DNA from: Seminavis robusta
Lineage: Eukaryota > Bacillariophyta > Bacillariophyceae > Naviculales > Naviculaceae
Length of the DNA stretch: 64,000 nt
NCBI GenBank assembly: GCA_903772945.1
Contig: CAICTM010000012.1
Coordinates: forward strand, 62,001-126,000
Direction of reading: 5' to 3'
Positions 12,083 to 22,826 of this stretch are shown here, one piece after another (the stretch's first letter is position 1; each line of letters starts with the position of its first letter). The notes beneath the pieces are model-generated. The model saw nothing but the letters and a program-made list of their open reading frames with translations, was not told the origin of the DNA and ran no database searches. A program made the translations under genes and the position numbers.

Positions 12083-13999
12083 ATGGTAGACTACGGAGAG
12101 CTCATTCAGAACAGTCTTCTGGTTCTCATGGGAAAGAGCACACGCGCAGAGCCCAGCCAACATGGCGACGACCAGAAGGAGGATGCGAAAACGGAGCGCA
12201 CTGAGTCCAACAACTCGTTTTCGTCCTCGGACTCTTCCTCCATCATGGACCCTTTCTCAGGGGAAGAGGCCACGCCCAAGGAGAGCGGAAAGATGATCTA
12301 CGTCGACCCCACAATTGACACACAAGAGGCGATTCATCAAGCTGTCAAGACGGCACTGAGTAGCAGCATTAGTAACTTGGCAGGGACGGCAAACGAATCC
12401 ACATTAGACAGCGACGCTGTGGAACAAATGATCCGACAAGAAATCCAAAAGCAATTGCATCAGCTAAAGCTACAGCAGCAGCAACCAGATATGAATTCCT
12501 CCAAGCATGGGAGCGAAGAAGTGAGCCGACCCCCCAAAAGTCGCGAATCTAGACGACAATCCAGAAAGCACAGCAGCAAATCATCCGAGAAAAGCGATAA
12601 GCGAGAGCTTCCACCACGTCGCCATACCACCACGAACAAAGCGTCCAGTTCCAACAAAAGAAAATGCAGCGCAAGCAAAGAGCTGCCCCCTCGGCGTCAT
12701 ACAGATTCCTCAAAGCTAAACAACACGTCCTCTAGCAGCTTGCGTGCCTCCTTTGCTCTGGAAAGCAGCTCTGACCTCTTCAAGGATCTGAAACCGGACT
12801 TGGATACTTCTACACACCACCCGCCAAAGAGTGGAAGACGACGATCCTCGGCCAACAATGGTCATTCGCCGTCTACTAGCAAGCAAGCTGATGAGTCGCC
12901 AAACAAGAGTCCTGCAAAGTACAATCAACTTGGATCTCGACTCTTCCAAAAGGCCCTCGATGAGAGCTTTAGCAACATTAATGACGCCATGGGCATGTCC
13001 TCGTCACGGTACAGCGACAGGCACAAAATGCCAACCATTGAAACATCAGGAGCAACCGCTTCAAGAAAGTCAACCCGCCAAAGGTCGGCGGACTTGGATG
13101 CTAGCTTTTGTCTTGATGCTAGTTTCAGTCACCAGAGAGTACTTGACTTGGAGGCTAGTTTGTCATGTCTTGATTCTACTGACCACCGAAGAAGAAAGAC
13201 AAACTTGGATGCCAGTACTCGACGAGAAGGAGTTCTCAAGACTGCTGCTCCACGGGGACGTGTGCCCACAAAAGACGAAGAAAAGGGATCTTCAGATACA
13301 CGTGGCAACAACGGTGAGCATCGTAGCAATAGTCAGGGCCGCAAGAAGGGCGCCCGCAGCAAGAGCCGTGGTCGTCGGACTGGAAACAAGCCCAGAAGAC
13401 AGTCTTCCCAGGAAGAAGAGGGCGAAGGGGAGAACATGGACGAATCAAAGAGGGAGCGCCGAGGAGCTCGTAGCAAGAGTGCCACGGCTCGAAGTCGGGC
13501 CCGCCGTGCAAGAGGAAGAAGCCTTGAGACTAAGCAGCATCCGGTCCAGCACGGAGAGTCCCCTCGGGGATCGCAGCATCGAGTGACAGCTGGTGCAACC
13601 TGTGGTAGCAGAACCCGCAGATTGAGTCTAGAGGACCGCCGTCGTCATCGTCACTCGAGCTCTCGGCACACTGTCACCAGCAGTATTTACGAAGGCTCCA
13701 GTAGCCATCCACCCCAGATCATTGGCTCCTTTGATCGTTCACAGTCAACACTCTCGACTCTTTCAGGGTCTCTCCACTGTGAGAGCGATCACACCTCGTC
13801 TTCCGTTGCTGCTTTCAACAGAGAATCTTCGAAAAGGGCAAGCAAGGACAGCTCTGCTCTTCTGAACAGTAGTTCACACTCCATTCTGTCCGGACGGAAA
13901 CCAAAAGGAATAAAAACCAAGAACTCGGATGTTCGGGAGAGGCGACAGGCTGACCGAATACTGTCGGAAGCCTTTCAAGGCATGCCCACGTTGCATTAG
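12083..13999 (+). CDS. large basic Ser/Arg/Lys-rich disordered protein
   Basis: One uninterrupted frame encodes 638 residues. I do not recognise a named family. The first 25 residues look folded; residues of about 70-130 hold a helical segment (IHQAVKTALSSSISNL and IRQEIQKQLHQLKLQQQQ). The rest is strongly basic and low in complexity. It contains several bipartite-type nuclear localisation clusters, two copies of an ELPPRRHT word (about residues 173 and 201), four or five LDAS-like repeats in the middle (LDASF, LEASL, LDAST), and an Arg/Gly/Ser-rich block (GARSKSRGRR, GARSKSATARSRARRARGR). The C-terminus is a short helix (ADRILSEAFQGM). Nuclear location and nucleic-acid binding are inferences from composition only. 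The start ATG follows the leader CACAGAATCAAC. Confidence 0.75.
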   Translation: MVDYGELIQNSLLVLMGKSTRAEPSQHGDDQKEDAKTERTESNNSFSSSDSSSIMDPFSGEEATPKESGKMIYVDPTIDTQEAIHQAVKTALSSSISNLAGTANESTLDSDAVEQMIRQEIQKQLHQLKLQQQQPDMNSSKHGSEEVSRPPKSRESRRQSRKHSSKSSEKSDKRELPPRRHTTTNKASSSNKRKCSASKELPPRRHTDSSKLNNTSSSSLRASFALESSSDLFKDLKPDLDTSTHHPPKSGRRRSSANNGHSPSTSKQADESPNKSPAKYNQLGSRLFQKALDESFSNINDAMGMSSSRYSDRHKMPTIETSGATASRKSTRQRSADLDASFCLDASFSHQRVLDLEASLSCLDSTDHRRRKTNLDASTRREGVLKTAAPRGRVPTKDEEKGSSDTRGNNGEHRSNSQGRKKGARSKSRGRRTGNKPRRQSSQEEEGEGENMDESKRERRGARSKSATARSRARRARGRSLETKQHPVQHGESPRGSQHRVTAGATCGSRTRRLSLEDRRRHRHSSSRHTVTSSIYEGSSSHPPQIIGSFDRSQSTLSTLSGSLHCESDHTSSSVAAFNRESSKRASKDSSALLNSSSHSILSGRKPKGIKTKNSDVRERRQADRILSEAFQGMPTLH

Positions 14000-15446
14000 C
14001 TCGAGCGACTAGCTAGTTTTGGCGAGGACGGGTAAATTATAACACTACCTGGTAACGTGTTCTGATCTTCCCGACGCGTTGGCTAGTAGTGTGCTTTTAC
14101 CGCCTGGTGTGGACAACGATAACAGCGGCCCGTTTGCTTTGAATGATCGGTACTTAGGCGCCCAATCCGATTACCTACCGGTATGCGGAGTCAACGACGC
14201 AACCAGCTTTCTAGGACAATCCCTCCACTCTCGCTATGCCACAATGAACCAATGAACCAAAGAGCAGCAGAGAGGCGACTTGCCCTCAGGGATCATGCTT
14301 TGCTTCTGAGCCATCAACGGAAAGCGTTATAGCTGGGTATTGCAGTCGGGAAAACGATAGTACTAATGTTGTTGCTTGGCAAAAGTTGGCAAAAGGACCC
14401 AAAAAACGGAACTACAGTGGCAGCGTGAACAGAGAAAGGAAACAACTATAGCACGGATGTGGGCTCTAGAAAGCAGGAAAGACGTAGCTGCGGTACCATT
14501 CCAGCAAGATCTGCTCTGCCTGGCGACGACAAGCAATTGACGCATTGATTGTAGTCAAGGAAACTTTCAGCCGCCCTTGTGAGGCTTTGAACCTTCTCAT
14601 CGTAGGAAGACATGCGGTACCTTCCCAACCCGGAAGAGTTCGAAGTACCGAACGAAGGCTATTTTCCAGCACTACGGAGCACTGTTGCATTGACCATTTT
14701 GGTCCATCCGCGCACTGCTACAATTGGCACGCCAAAATCCCTCTGCTGTTGACTGCGAGACCGACAAAGCAATTGCTGTTTCGCTGGTTGGATTAGTACG
14801 AACTACAAGAGAGAGCATTCGATCAGTGAACTTCCTCTCTACTACCAGGTAGAAGGTTTATGCCATCCAAAAATGTTTGTCTTGTTGGTCTAGCTAGCTA
14901 GTGGACAAGTTTGCCTCGGCAGCATAAATCTGGAAACGGCGCTTTCGAGGGGTGTCAGAGGACTCCCACAAGTCGTCCAATCACTTTTTGGTTGCTGCAA
15001 TAAAATTTTTGTTGTTGGCATAAATCTGGCTCTGGGTTGGACCTCAAAAAGTTGAAATGAAGGGCGTTGGCCTAGAGGAACTCCAGCTTCTCTTACAAAG
15101 CAAGCGGGGAGTAAGGAGCCTAATCATTTGGATAGGGCGGCAACTGCAGTTCTGCCTTCCCCTGTATAATTACGCACCACTGCTGTGCTCGCGGAGATAT
15201 GCCCCTCGACGATATTCTGTGTCGAGAAGAGTGAAACCTCTGGCTTGGTTTGTTTCATCATGCAACGACCAAAGGGTGTGGACTGATCAAACATTTCGAT
15301 TTCCAGTCATGTCGACTAAATCTTTCCATGAAATTGGTTGGCTTACGAAGCTGAGAAGCGGTCTTGTACTGCCAACGTTTTGCTTGACGGTACAGAGCCA
15401 GGCACATTGGTTGGCATTGGCTTGTAGCTGAAAGACTCGATGGACG
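14000..15446. other. intergenic spacer
   Basis: No coding region is recognised. Only short frames without domains occur on either strand. CTAGCTAG occurs near 14890. Confidence 0.5.
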
Positions 15447-17494
15447 ATGGATTCCAAGCCCCCAAGCAAGCCTCCTCCTTCAGCGGTCGCCCCCACCACC
15501 AAGCTCAAGCCAAAGCGGAAGAGGAAATCTCCGGCGGTTCCATGGAAGAAACCCAAGGGTAAGTCGCTGCGGCTTTCATGGTGATAGTTCCTCATTTTCG
15601 CTTCCTAACGTTCGTTGCACTTATATAAGACATGCCTCGTAGACCCCTTAGCGCCTATAATCTTTTCTTTCGCCGAGAACGAGAGACTATGTTGAATGAG
15701 GGATGGTCATCTACAGCTCCAGGCTCGTCAACCTGTAAAGATCAGAGCACAGGGGCACATGCTGATGCAGATGGCGAGGAAAAGGCAAAGACAGGAATCG
15801 GGTTTGCAAATCTTGCCAGAACGGTCGCAGCCAAATGGAAATCTCTACCGGCAGAAGAGAAAGCGCCATTCGAGCAGGAAGCTGCAAGAGAAAAGGCCCG
15901 TTACGATTCTCAAATGCTAGGTTGGCGAGCAGAACAGGAGCAAAAGAAGGCACGCAAAGCAGGGAGCACCCAACAGATGATGAACTCTCTAATAAGTGGC
16001 CCGGCCCTCCAAGCGTATGCCACCCACCTAGCGGCAACACAACATCATCACCGGCAGCAGCAGGGTTATCCTGAGGATTGGTTTCAAACCACAGACCACC
16101 CCACCCCAGAGAACACTGTCAATGATGCACAGCATATATTTGGAATGAAAGAACACCAGCAGCTGATGGGTTTGGGGGGACACCAGCGGATGATGGGCAT
16201 TGGGGGGCACCAGCAGCTGATGGGTTTGGGGGGGCACCAGCAGTTGATAGGCTTGAAGGACCAACAGCAGCAGCTAATGGGAATGAAAGACGAACAGCAT
16301 CGATCGCTGTTGGCACAGCAAGAGCAACTTTACCTGCAGACTCACCGAAGTGCTACGGATGGAGTATACGCGGCTGCTAGTCTCCCCCAAGGCAGAGACT
16401 CGTCTGGGGGCGCTTCCAGTTTGCGGCAAGAGTTCGTCGAGCAACAAGGAGGGCCGGCGGCACTGGGAACGGGGTTAGCGAGGGCAAAAGATTCCAATCT
16501 ACAAAGCCAAAAAATGTCGTCTCTTTTCACATCCACAGATCCTACTCTTCAAGGGTCATACATACCGCGCAACCCGGGTTCATTGCTTGAGCTTCGATCA
16601 GAGGACTTTGGTCCCGCGAGGAGACCAACATTGTTTGAGCAGAGAGCAACGACGGAGGGGCTCTCTGGAACATACGAGCCTTCGCCACGAGAGTTCGGAG
16701 ATGAATCTAGCTTCACGGCTGGTTTAATTCAGCAATCCTTTTGGGGCGCTCCAGCCTCCCGACAGCCAGCTTACCGCCCGTTCCCGGAGGAGCCACCACG
16801 TATGCCGAGAGTTGAGCACAGATCATCGATAGGGACGCCATACCAAATTCCCCATAGAGCCTCTCTGGAACAGCCACATCGCATGGCGCGTAGCCAGTCA
16901 TTTCCCTCCGCTTCGTCAATGTACACGAGTCCAAAGCCTTCTCCTGAGCAAACTGTTGGAAGAGCATCGCTTGATAGCCGGGGCGCTACTGGACTGGAGA
17001 CTCCATTGACGCCATTATTGAAGCCGTCGCTTCCGCACCAGTCTCCCTATTCCAATGCACAAAACATGTTAAACTCGCCCAACCTGGTTCCAACACCACC
17101 TCATCATGGGGATGCCTTGAGTAATTCACCCCGAGATGGCATTGGGATAGCACGCCCGCTTAGTGAGCCACCACCCTCGTTCCCGGGTGACGAGGAGTTT
17201 CAATCTATCGATGTTCGCTACCAGAACCGACAGAGATACACTCAACCGAGCACTTCTGACCAACCGATTGTGCCGATCGTCCCGATCGTGCCCCGTCCAC
17301 AGCGTGAAGGTGGCAATGGCATGAGCGACATTAGATTATGCGAAGAGATGGCAGCTGATTTTAGCGCGTTACGAAACCAGCCGACGAACCAGACGAATCC
17401 TTCGTCCTTGTTTCAGGCAACCTTCGAGGCTCTTGGGTCAACATTTGACAATGAAGGCGTTGATTTTCTTTCCAACCTTGAGTTTGAAGAATAA
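15447..17494 (+). CDS. HMG-box protein (two exons)
   Basis: Exon 1 is 15447-15558 and exon 2 is 15630-17494; a 71-bp intron (GTAAGT...ATAAG) splits an Asp codon. The predicted 658-residue protein begins with a Pro/Lys-rich basic tail (KLKPKRKRKSP, KKPKD). An HMG box follows directly at about residues 38-130, with the hallmark start PRRPLSAYNLFFRRERE and the third helix (FEQEAAREKARYDSQMLGW); a 40-residue acidic and Ser-rich insert separates helix 1 from helix 2. After it come Gln/Met/Gly-rich repeats (HQQLMGLGG and variants, about residues 205-250) and a long disordered Ser/Pro-rich tail ending in an acidic stretch. HMG boxes bend DNA, so a chromatin or transcription role in the nucleus is likely. 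The basic N-terminal tail next to the box is typical of diatom HMG proteins. The frame downstream is intact. Confidence 0.9.
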
Positions 17495-18606
17495 TTGTAA
17501 CTGGAAAGCATGTAGTACGGCTTAGGCTCTTGATTCTGTTGTAACCTTGTCCAACGCTGTCAGCCTACGGTACATCGGAGAACTCCGACTACTGGGCAAC
17601 AACGCGCCGTCAGAGTTCATGATCGTTATCGTAGGAAAGCAATCCTGCGGAAGAAAAGAACTTGTTCTGGCTACAGTACTCATAAGTTCGTGCTATTAAT
17701 AATTCCCTATTGTAGCTCCGGCCTCATCACCTTTCTTGGGCGAGTAGTTGGATGTACGGAGAAGGAGACGCAAGACGCAAGGACAGGGAGTTGAAAAACC
17801 GGGGCTTCTCGGTTGTTTCACCATCCCCTGTCGTCGGAGCTGTTCAGGCAGCCAGGCAGGGGTTCCATTCTCAGTCGGTTACGCATGTACATGTACCGGT
17901 AGAGGGCTTGTACGTTTGTTTTTGTTCTTTCAAATCGTATGAGGTGTCGTGTCCTTCTTCTCCCTCACTTCTTGGAACCTTCACCCTTCCTGTGCCCAGA
18001 CTCGACTCGGTTCCCGATCAGAAGACAGCCTTTCAAGTCAGGTAGATGCGGTAAACACTTAAATCTTCAGAAAAATCATTTATCCTTACCTCAACTTCGA
18101 TATCTTTAGTTAGGACAACAATGAAACATGGAACCCACGAACCCACAGCCTAGGCACGTTCAGACCTGGATGAACCCAAGATTTACAAAGCTTTTGTGCC
18201 ATAAGCCATGAGTTCTTTGGGTCCTGAAACATTTATCGAGTATTCTCTTCTTTCAGATTAGGTTTTATGGCCGGTTATCAATTGCGTGCACTATGACATC
18301 TGGCATGTAAGTACGGGTACCGGTACCATCTAAATCTCTACTAAGAGCACCGGTATTAATAGCTCTTACCGGTAGAATGTATCGACGTATCGACCAGTTC
18401 GAAGGAAGTCTGAGTAAGATTTAGTCGCCTTTTATTAAAGCAAACCATTCACGAGCAGAGACTATGTACGACCAGCTGTACATGCTTGTTTTGCCAATAC
18501 TACCGGTACCAGGCATGTACGACCATCATGCTTGGTTTTGCGTGTTTTTCGCTCACAAAATCCAAAACACACAAAACAACCGACAAAACAAACCCCACTA
18601 AAGAAG
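17495..18606. other. intergenic spacer
   Basis: No gene is recognised. The spacer contains several TACCGGTA/GGTACC palindromes (about 18300-18380 and 18495-18515) and the A-rich leader of the following RING gene. Confidence 0.5.
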
Positions 18607-19206
18607 ATGATGCTGAAACAGATTGGATCTTCCACACGAGATCGCCGCCGGGCCACAGCTCCTCAAAGACTTTGTTGCGATGCTGCTCAGAAGCAATCAA
18701 TGGAGCCCTCCATCTTGGCATCCCACCGGAGGCACTCATCCGACGAAGTGTCCTCTGACCGCCAAGCGGTGCTATCTGCGGCTGCGGCTTTGTCGACTGC
18801 AAATGTTCCCGCCGCGTTGGCAACGCCGGGGTCTTTGAGGCCAAGAAACCTTGGCTCCATCTGCGAAGAGAGCAAAGAACTGGACCACTTCGATGACGAG
18901 GATGAGCTATCCTATGAAGAATGCTTGGAAATCAGTGCCGCCCTTGGCGATGTAAAGCAGGAGGAATGGATGCTACGAGCAGAAGACGCAATCAACAAAT
19001 TGGATGTGGAAATCTTCTCCAAAGAAACAAGCTCAGGCAAGGAAGAAGACTGTACTTGTCTCGTCTGTATAATGAATTTTGAGGACAACGACGTCCAGCG
19101 AAGGCTGCCTTGTGGACATGCCTTTCACATCTGCTGTGCCGATCAGTGGCTGCTCCAAAACAACGCTTGTCCCTGCTGCCGAAACCCTATCGCTGCTGAC
19201 TTGTAG
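18607..19206 (+). CDS. RING-H2 finger protein, probable E3 ubiquitin ligase
   Basis: The C-terminal 45 residues form a RING-H2 finger: CxxC (CLVC), then a 14-residue loop, CGHAFHICC, and finally CPCC in the order C-x2-C...C-x-H-x2-H-x2-C...C-x2-C. The conserved Pro-Cys-Gly-His and the Trp before the last pair (DQWLLQNNACPCC) are present. RING-H2 domains bind two zincs and recruit a ubiquitin-loaded E2 enzyme. The N-terminal part is Ser/Ala-rich and then acidic (LDHFDDEDELSYEE), with no membrane segment, so a soluble ligase is likely. I chose the ATG at 18607, which follows an A-rich leader; an in-frame ATG at 18532 would add 25 basic residues. The frame is intact, about 199 residues. Confidence 0.85.
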   Translation: MMLKQIGSSTRDRRRATAPQRLCCDAAQKQSMEPSILASHRRHSSDEVSSDRQAVLSAAAALSTANVPAALATPGSLRPRNLGSICEESKELDHFDDEDELSYEECLEISAALGDVKQEEWMLRAEDAINKLDVEIFSKETSSGKEEDCTCLVCIMNFEDNDVQRRLPCGHAFHICCADQWLLQNNACPCCRNPIAADL

Positions 19207-19767
19207 TTTCTGACTGATAAAACCTGAATGTACTTCTAGTTCCTAATATTTCAGCTATCGTCAAACACTCTTACTTCGAATCGCAATCCGTTAGCATCAT
19301 CATATCCAAGTCGGTTTTCGATCAAACACAATTCCCTTGCATGTCTGTGCCGGTCGGTGCCGGTATCATTATCATTATATGTGTCTGTGGGGTTGAGCCG
19401 CCGCATTCTCTTGCGGCTACCTATATCTGTCGTACTGGTTGCTGATTGCTTACTGGCAATGCTGGGAGTGGCAGCATCGAATACAAGATAAGAAGCCAAA
19501 AAAGCATTTTGTTGGTGTGACTTGATTGGTGCAGTCATACTTCCGTGCGACTGTATGGTACCTCACCGGTAACGGTACCGTGCGGTTGGGAATTTGATTC
19601 AAACTTACTAGCTAGTAAACCCTTTGCCTTCGAAAATTCAGAAGAATGCCAAATTTTAAATTTCAGCAGGCTGATTTTTCAGCTACATGTAGTATTAATA
19701 GCTACCAGTATTAATAGTAGCAGAGTTCTACTACTTAGAAGAGACTATCTGATTGACAACCTTGGGG
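19207..19767. other. intergenic spacer
   Basis: No gene is recognised between the RING gene and the MITE. Short frames on both strands lack domains. Confidence 0.45.
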
Positions 19768-20085
19768 CTTGGTTGGTATTTACTGTTTATTCCTTACTGC
19801 CATGAGGTCAGTAAAAGGAGCAGTAATGGCAGTAATGCAGTAATTCCTCAGTAGCAGTAATCATACACAGTAATTTAGAGCCAATTGAAGGCAGTAAACT
19901 ACAGTAATTGCAGTAATATAGGCTAATTACTGTCATTTACTGTCATTTACTGGATATTCCTGTTGCATAGCCCGATTACTTACTGCATGGGATTACTTAC
20001 TGCAGTAACTAGGGGGCCAACAATGGCAGTAATTGGACAGTAAGGAGCCAGTAACCCGGATTTACTGCAGTAAATACCAACCAAG
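19768..20085. mobile_element. hAT-like MITE, 318 bp
   Basis: The ends are 18-bp perfect terminal inverted repeats, CTTGGTTGGTATTTACTG. The flanks carry a perfect 8-bp direct repeat CCTTGGGG (19760-19767 and 20086-20093), the target-duplication length of the hAT superfamily. The interior has no coding frame but is packed with CAGTAA words on the left half and the complement TTACTG on the right. Such subterminal repeats are typical transposase-binding sites in hAT elements. If the target site were shorter the inverted repeats would extend to 20 bp, because the flank itself can pair. Confidence 0.85.
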
Positions 20086-20355
20086 CCTTGGGGTACAGTC
20101 GTACACTTGCTAGCTATTACTGAACAATTTAAAAGAAAAATAATGTAAAATATTAAACTCCCTTTCTAATTCTTTTTTGGTCGTGGTTAGAGTCAATCCA
20201 GAAAAACGTTCAAATAATGCTTTTTACCAGCATTATGGTTAAAAAAAAAAAGACAAATCTACTAGTATTGCGTGCTGTAGTTTGTTGTGGTTGTTGCTGG
20301 TGCCACCACACGAACCGGTTCTTCGAAGCCAGTTACCGGTACCAGCACCGTCGCC

Positions 20356-21419
20356 ATGGATGCTGTCAACCAAGCCGAACATGAAGACCCTGCAGTTGAA
20401 GAGAACCAGGAGAGGGTTATTCCGGAAGAGCCAGAGCCAGCTCCCTTGAATCCCCAGGCCGAAGGACATCAGGAAGATCAACCAGAAGATGTCAACGATG
20501 ACCCGGCAGAAGAAGCACAGGCAGCACTGTTGGGCGGTAACCATATTCGAAACAGAGACCCATCCATGGAAATCACTGACCACGAACGCCGATGCAGCCA
20601 TAGAAAGCTCCCCTGAATTAGAAAATCTTTCAGATTTTGAGTATTGTCACCTTGCAATCATAGATCGAGACGATGTGGAACGTACTGTGGAGAGAGCAAC
20701 ATCTTTACAAGGAATGCGACAGGAATTTGATATTCGAAACGCTCCGGAAGACGGATGTGCTATGCTGAGGAAGTACGCTCTAATGATGCCAGGGAAGCAC
20801 TGGTGCTTTCCTTCTCCTACAATCCTGCCACAGGAGGATACATTTTAGCGGAAGATGCAAGTGGATATGATCTTCAAGTGCTGAGCACTGAACAGGGTTG
20901 GAAGACTCATGTTGCTGGGGGTTACTATGTTCTTCAGGTAAGTACGTGAAGGAGACTCTTATGTCACACAAACAACAATACTTCGCGATCATGGCTCCAT
21001 GCCTGCAGCTCACATTTCACTTTCTCATGCATCTCCCAGGCAACATGTCCTGACTTTCTCAGCATCCGAACAGGAATATCAGTGGTAGTGGAGTGTAGTG
21101 GTTTTGACATCATGGCCAACTTTGACAGCAACACAATCAAGCGCATGTGCACAGATTACATATCGCTTTACCCTTTTGCACTCCATGAAATGACTTGCTT
21201 CCACACTGGGCTCTTCTTCAATACCATGATGTCCTGCATGAAAATTTTTCTACCCAGGTCTCTTGGCTCCAAATCAATGTTGGTCATGTCTTCCCAGCTG
21301 GTCGATTAGACCCCTTTTATTTGCTCCCAGATGCACAATCAGCAACTGACAGATTCATCCTGAGAGCACAACACAGTGTAATAAGGCGATATGCAATGGA
21401 GAGTAGCTTTCGGCTGTAA
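20356..21419 (+). pseudogene. CRAL-TRIO-like lipid-binding protein gene, decayed
   Basis: Fragments of one protein run left to right in three frames. First come an acidic Glu/Pro-rich N-terminus (20356-20616) and a linker with ERATSLQGMRQEFDIRNAP. Next is a core that includes SYNPATGGYILAEDASGYDL and HVAGGYYVLQ; then an intron with donor GTAAGT at about 20938 and acceptor CCCAG near 21040. Last come CPDFLSIRTG, CSGFDIMANFDSNTIKRM, YPFALHEMTCFHTG, and the tail GRLDPFYLLPDAQ...RRYAMESSFRL. The core resembles CRAL-TRIO-like proteins I associate with diatoms, which bind small lipophilic molecules. Frame changes near 20600, 20790 and 21285 argue for a pseudogene; unrecognised introns or sequence errors could explain one or two of them. 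Confidence 0.45.
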
Positions 21420-22232
21420 TGAATTCATGGTTACATCCCCGGACGATCCACTTTACAATTTTCTATAGAGCCAGAGGATTACATGTAGACTACTAGTACA
21501 CACACTCAAACGCTGGTACATGTAGTCATCTCCAGAAATTGATTATTCTACGATTCAGAGGTTTACTACTTAGGTTAAAGGGACAACCCAATCAATACTT
21601 TCTTCTTCTGCTTGACTCGATGTTGTTTTTTTCTCTTATTTGTACCAGGTACCTACACTGTCCACTGCGATTACCATCTTCATCCACCAGTGTTTCTCAT
21701 TCCGAATCGAATCATGTGCCAAAAATTGGTCATCCTCTTGTAAGATGCTTGTGGCCACGCCGCCACGCCACCCCTAAACTGCTGCCTTCAAGTCTCTCTA
21801 TTGTTTGTGAGCAGAGTATGAGTTGACATAACGATTTGACAATGGGGACAATCCTCTCTTCACGGGGCTTCTAAAATAAATAATAATCTGGGACGTGTTG
21901 TCATCAGCATGATTGGTTTCCGGGACGGGCCTCTCAGGTTTTGGTACTATCGGGTTAGGAATCGAATCAGGTGCTGCTAGCTACTGGTAGTTGGTTGGCA
22001 ATTGATGGGGAGGATCTGCTTTCTTTATTTGTCATTTCGCTTTGGGGGTGAACGGCGCAGGCACCAGCGACACAACCTCGCTCTGACCTACCAACTACTC
22101 GGCTTATTTGGTTTGCCAGCAACTACCGGTACTGTAGCTGCAGAAAGACTTTCTGTTTGGGATCTAATAAATGAAACGTTTTAGGAGTTTAAAATATACA
22201 GAGGCTATACATAATATCCAAAATCTTGATGC
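21420..22232. other. intergenic spacer
   Basis: No gene is recognised. Only short frames without domains are present. Confidence 0.45.
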
Positions 22233-22826
22233 TTAGACGCGAGCTGCCATGAGACCAGCCAGAGACAAATCGGTTGTGGTATCAACCTTGAGCCCTTGAG
22301 AAGGATCTTCCTTGGAAAGCATGGTCTTGATTCGGTCATCCCGTCGTTGGAGAACCTTCATGCGAAGGTCGGTCAGACGGCTGCTTCCCAGACTGGTTCG
22401 TGCAACAGGGGCAGCTTCCTTTTCTTCTTTCTTGGAGGATAGAGATAGCATGGGAGCGCTGTGTCGTCGTTGTTGATCGACGGTGATGGACTTGATACGG
22501 TTGGTGATCTCCAGAATGTCATTGAAAGTGGATTCAAAGTCAGCACTGTCATCAAAGTCGCAGCGGCTCTGACTGAGCTCCGAGTTCTCCATTTTCCAAG
22601 CTTCAATCTTGGCTTGGAGTTCAGTGTCAAGGGCCATGTCATCAGGATGAAGAGACTTGCGAGTCAAGGGGCACTTGGTGTTTCCTTGGTAGATCCAGTT
22701 CATGACGGCCTCTCGCTCGAAGCAGTGGCCAGTCTCGTTGTGGCGCATGGGGTTCTTCATCACAGACATGGTGATGGGGCAGACGTATTCTTCGGGGATG
22801 GCGGTGTTGTTGAAGCTGCAGTCCAT
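22233..22826 (-). CDS. U-box protein, probable E3 ubiquitin ligase
   Basis: The 197-residue frame starts MDCSFNNTAIPEEY and moves straight into a U-box at about residues 12-75: PEEYVCPITMSVMKNP, then the HCFEREAVMNWI and CPLTRKSL stretches. This is the RING fold without zinc ligands. U-box proteins act as E3 or E4 ligases with an E2 enzyme, often on chaperone clients. No ARM, TPR or WD repeats follow. The rest is a short helical region (DSADFESTFNDILEITNRI) and a basic, Ser-rich tail. Proteins with a single N-terminal U-box and a short tail are common in diatoms. The frame is intact and no intron is needed. Confidence 0.9.
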   Translation of the reverse strand: MDCSFNNTAIPEEYVCPITMSVMKNPMRHNETGHCFEREAVMNWIYQGNTKCPLTRKSLHPDDMALDTELQAKIEAWKMENSELSQSRCDFDDSADFESTFNDILEITNRIKSITVDQQRRHSAPMLSLSSKKEEKEAAPVARTSLGSSRLTDLRMKVLQRRDDRIKTMLSKEDPSQGLKVDTTTDLSLAGLMAARV

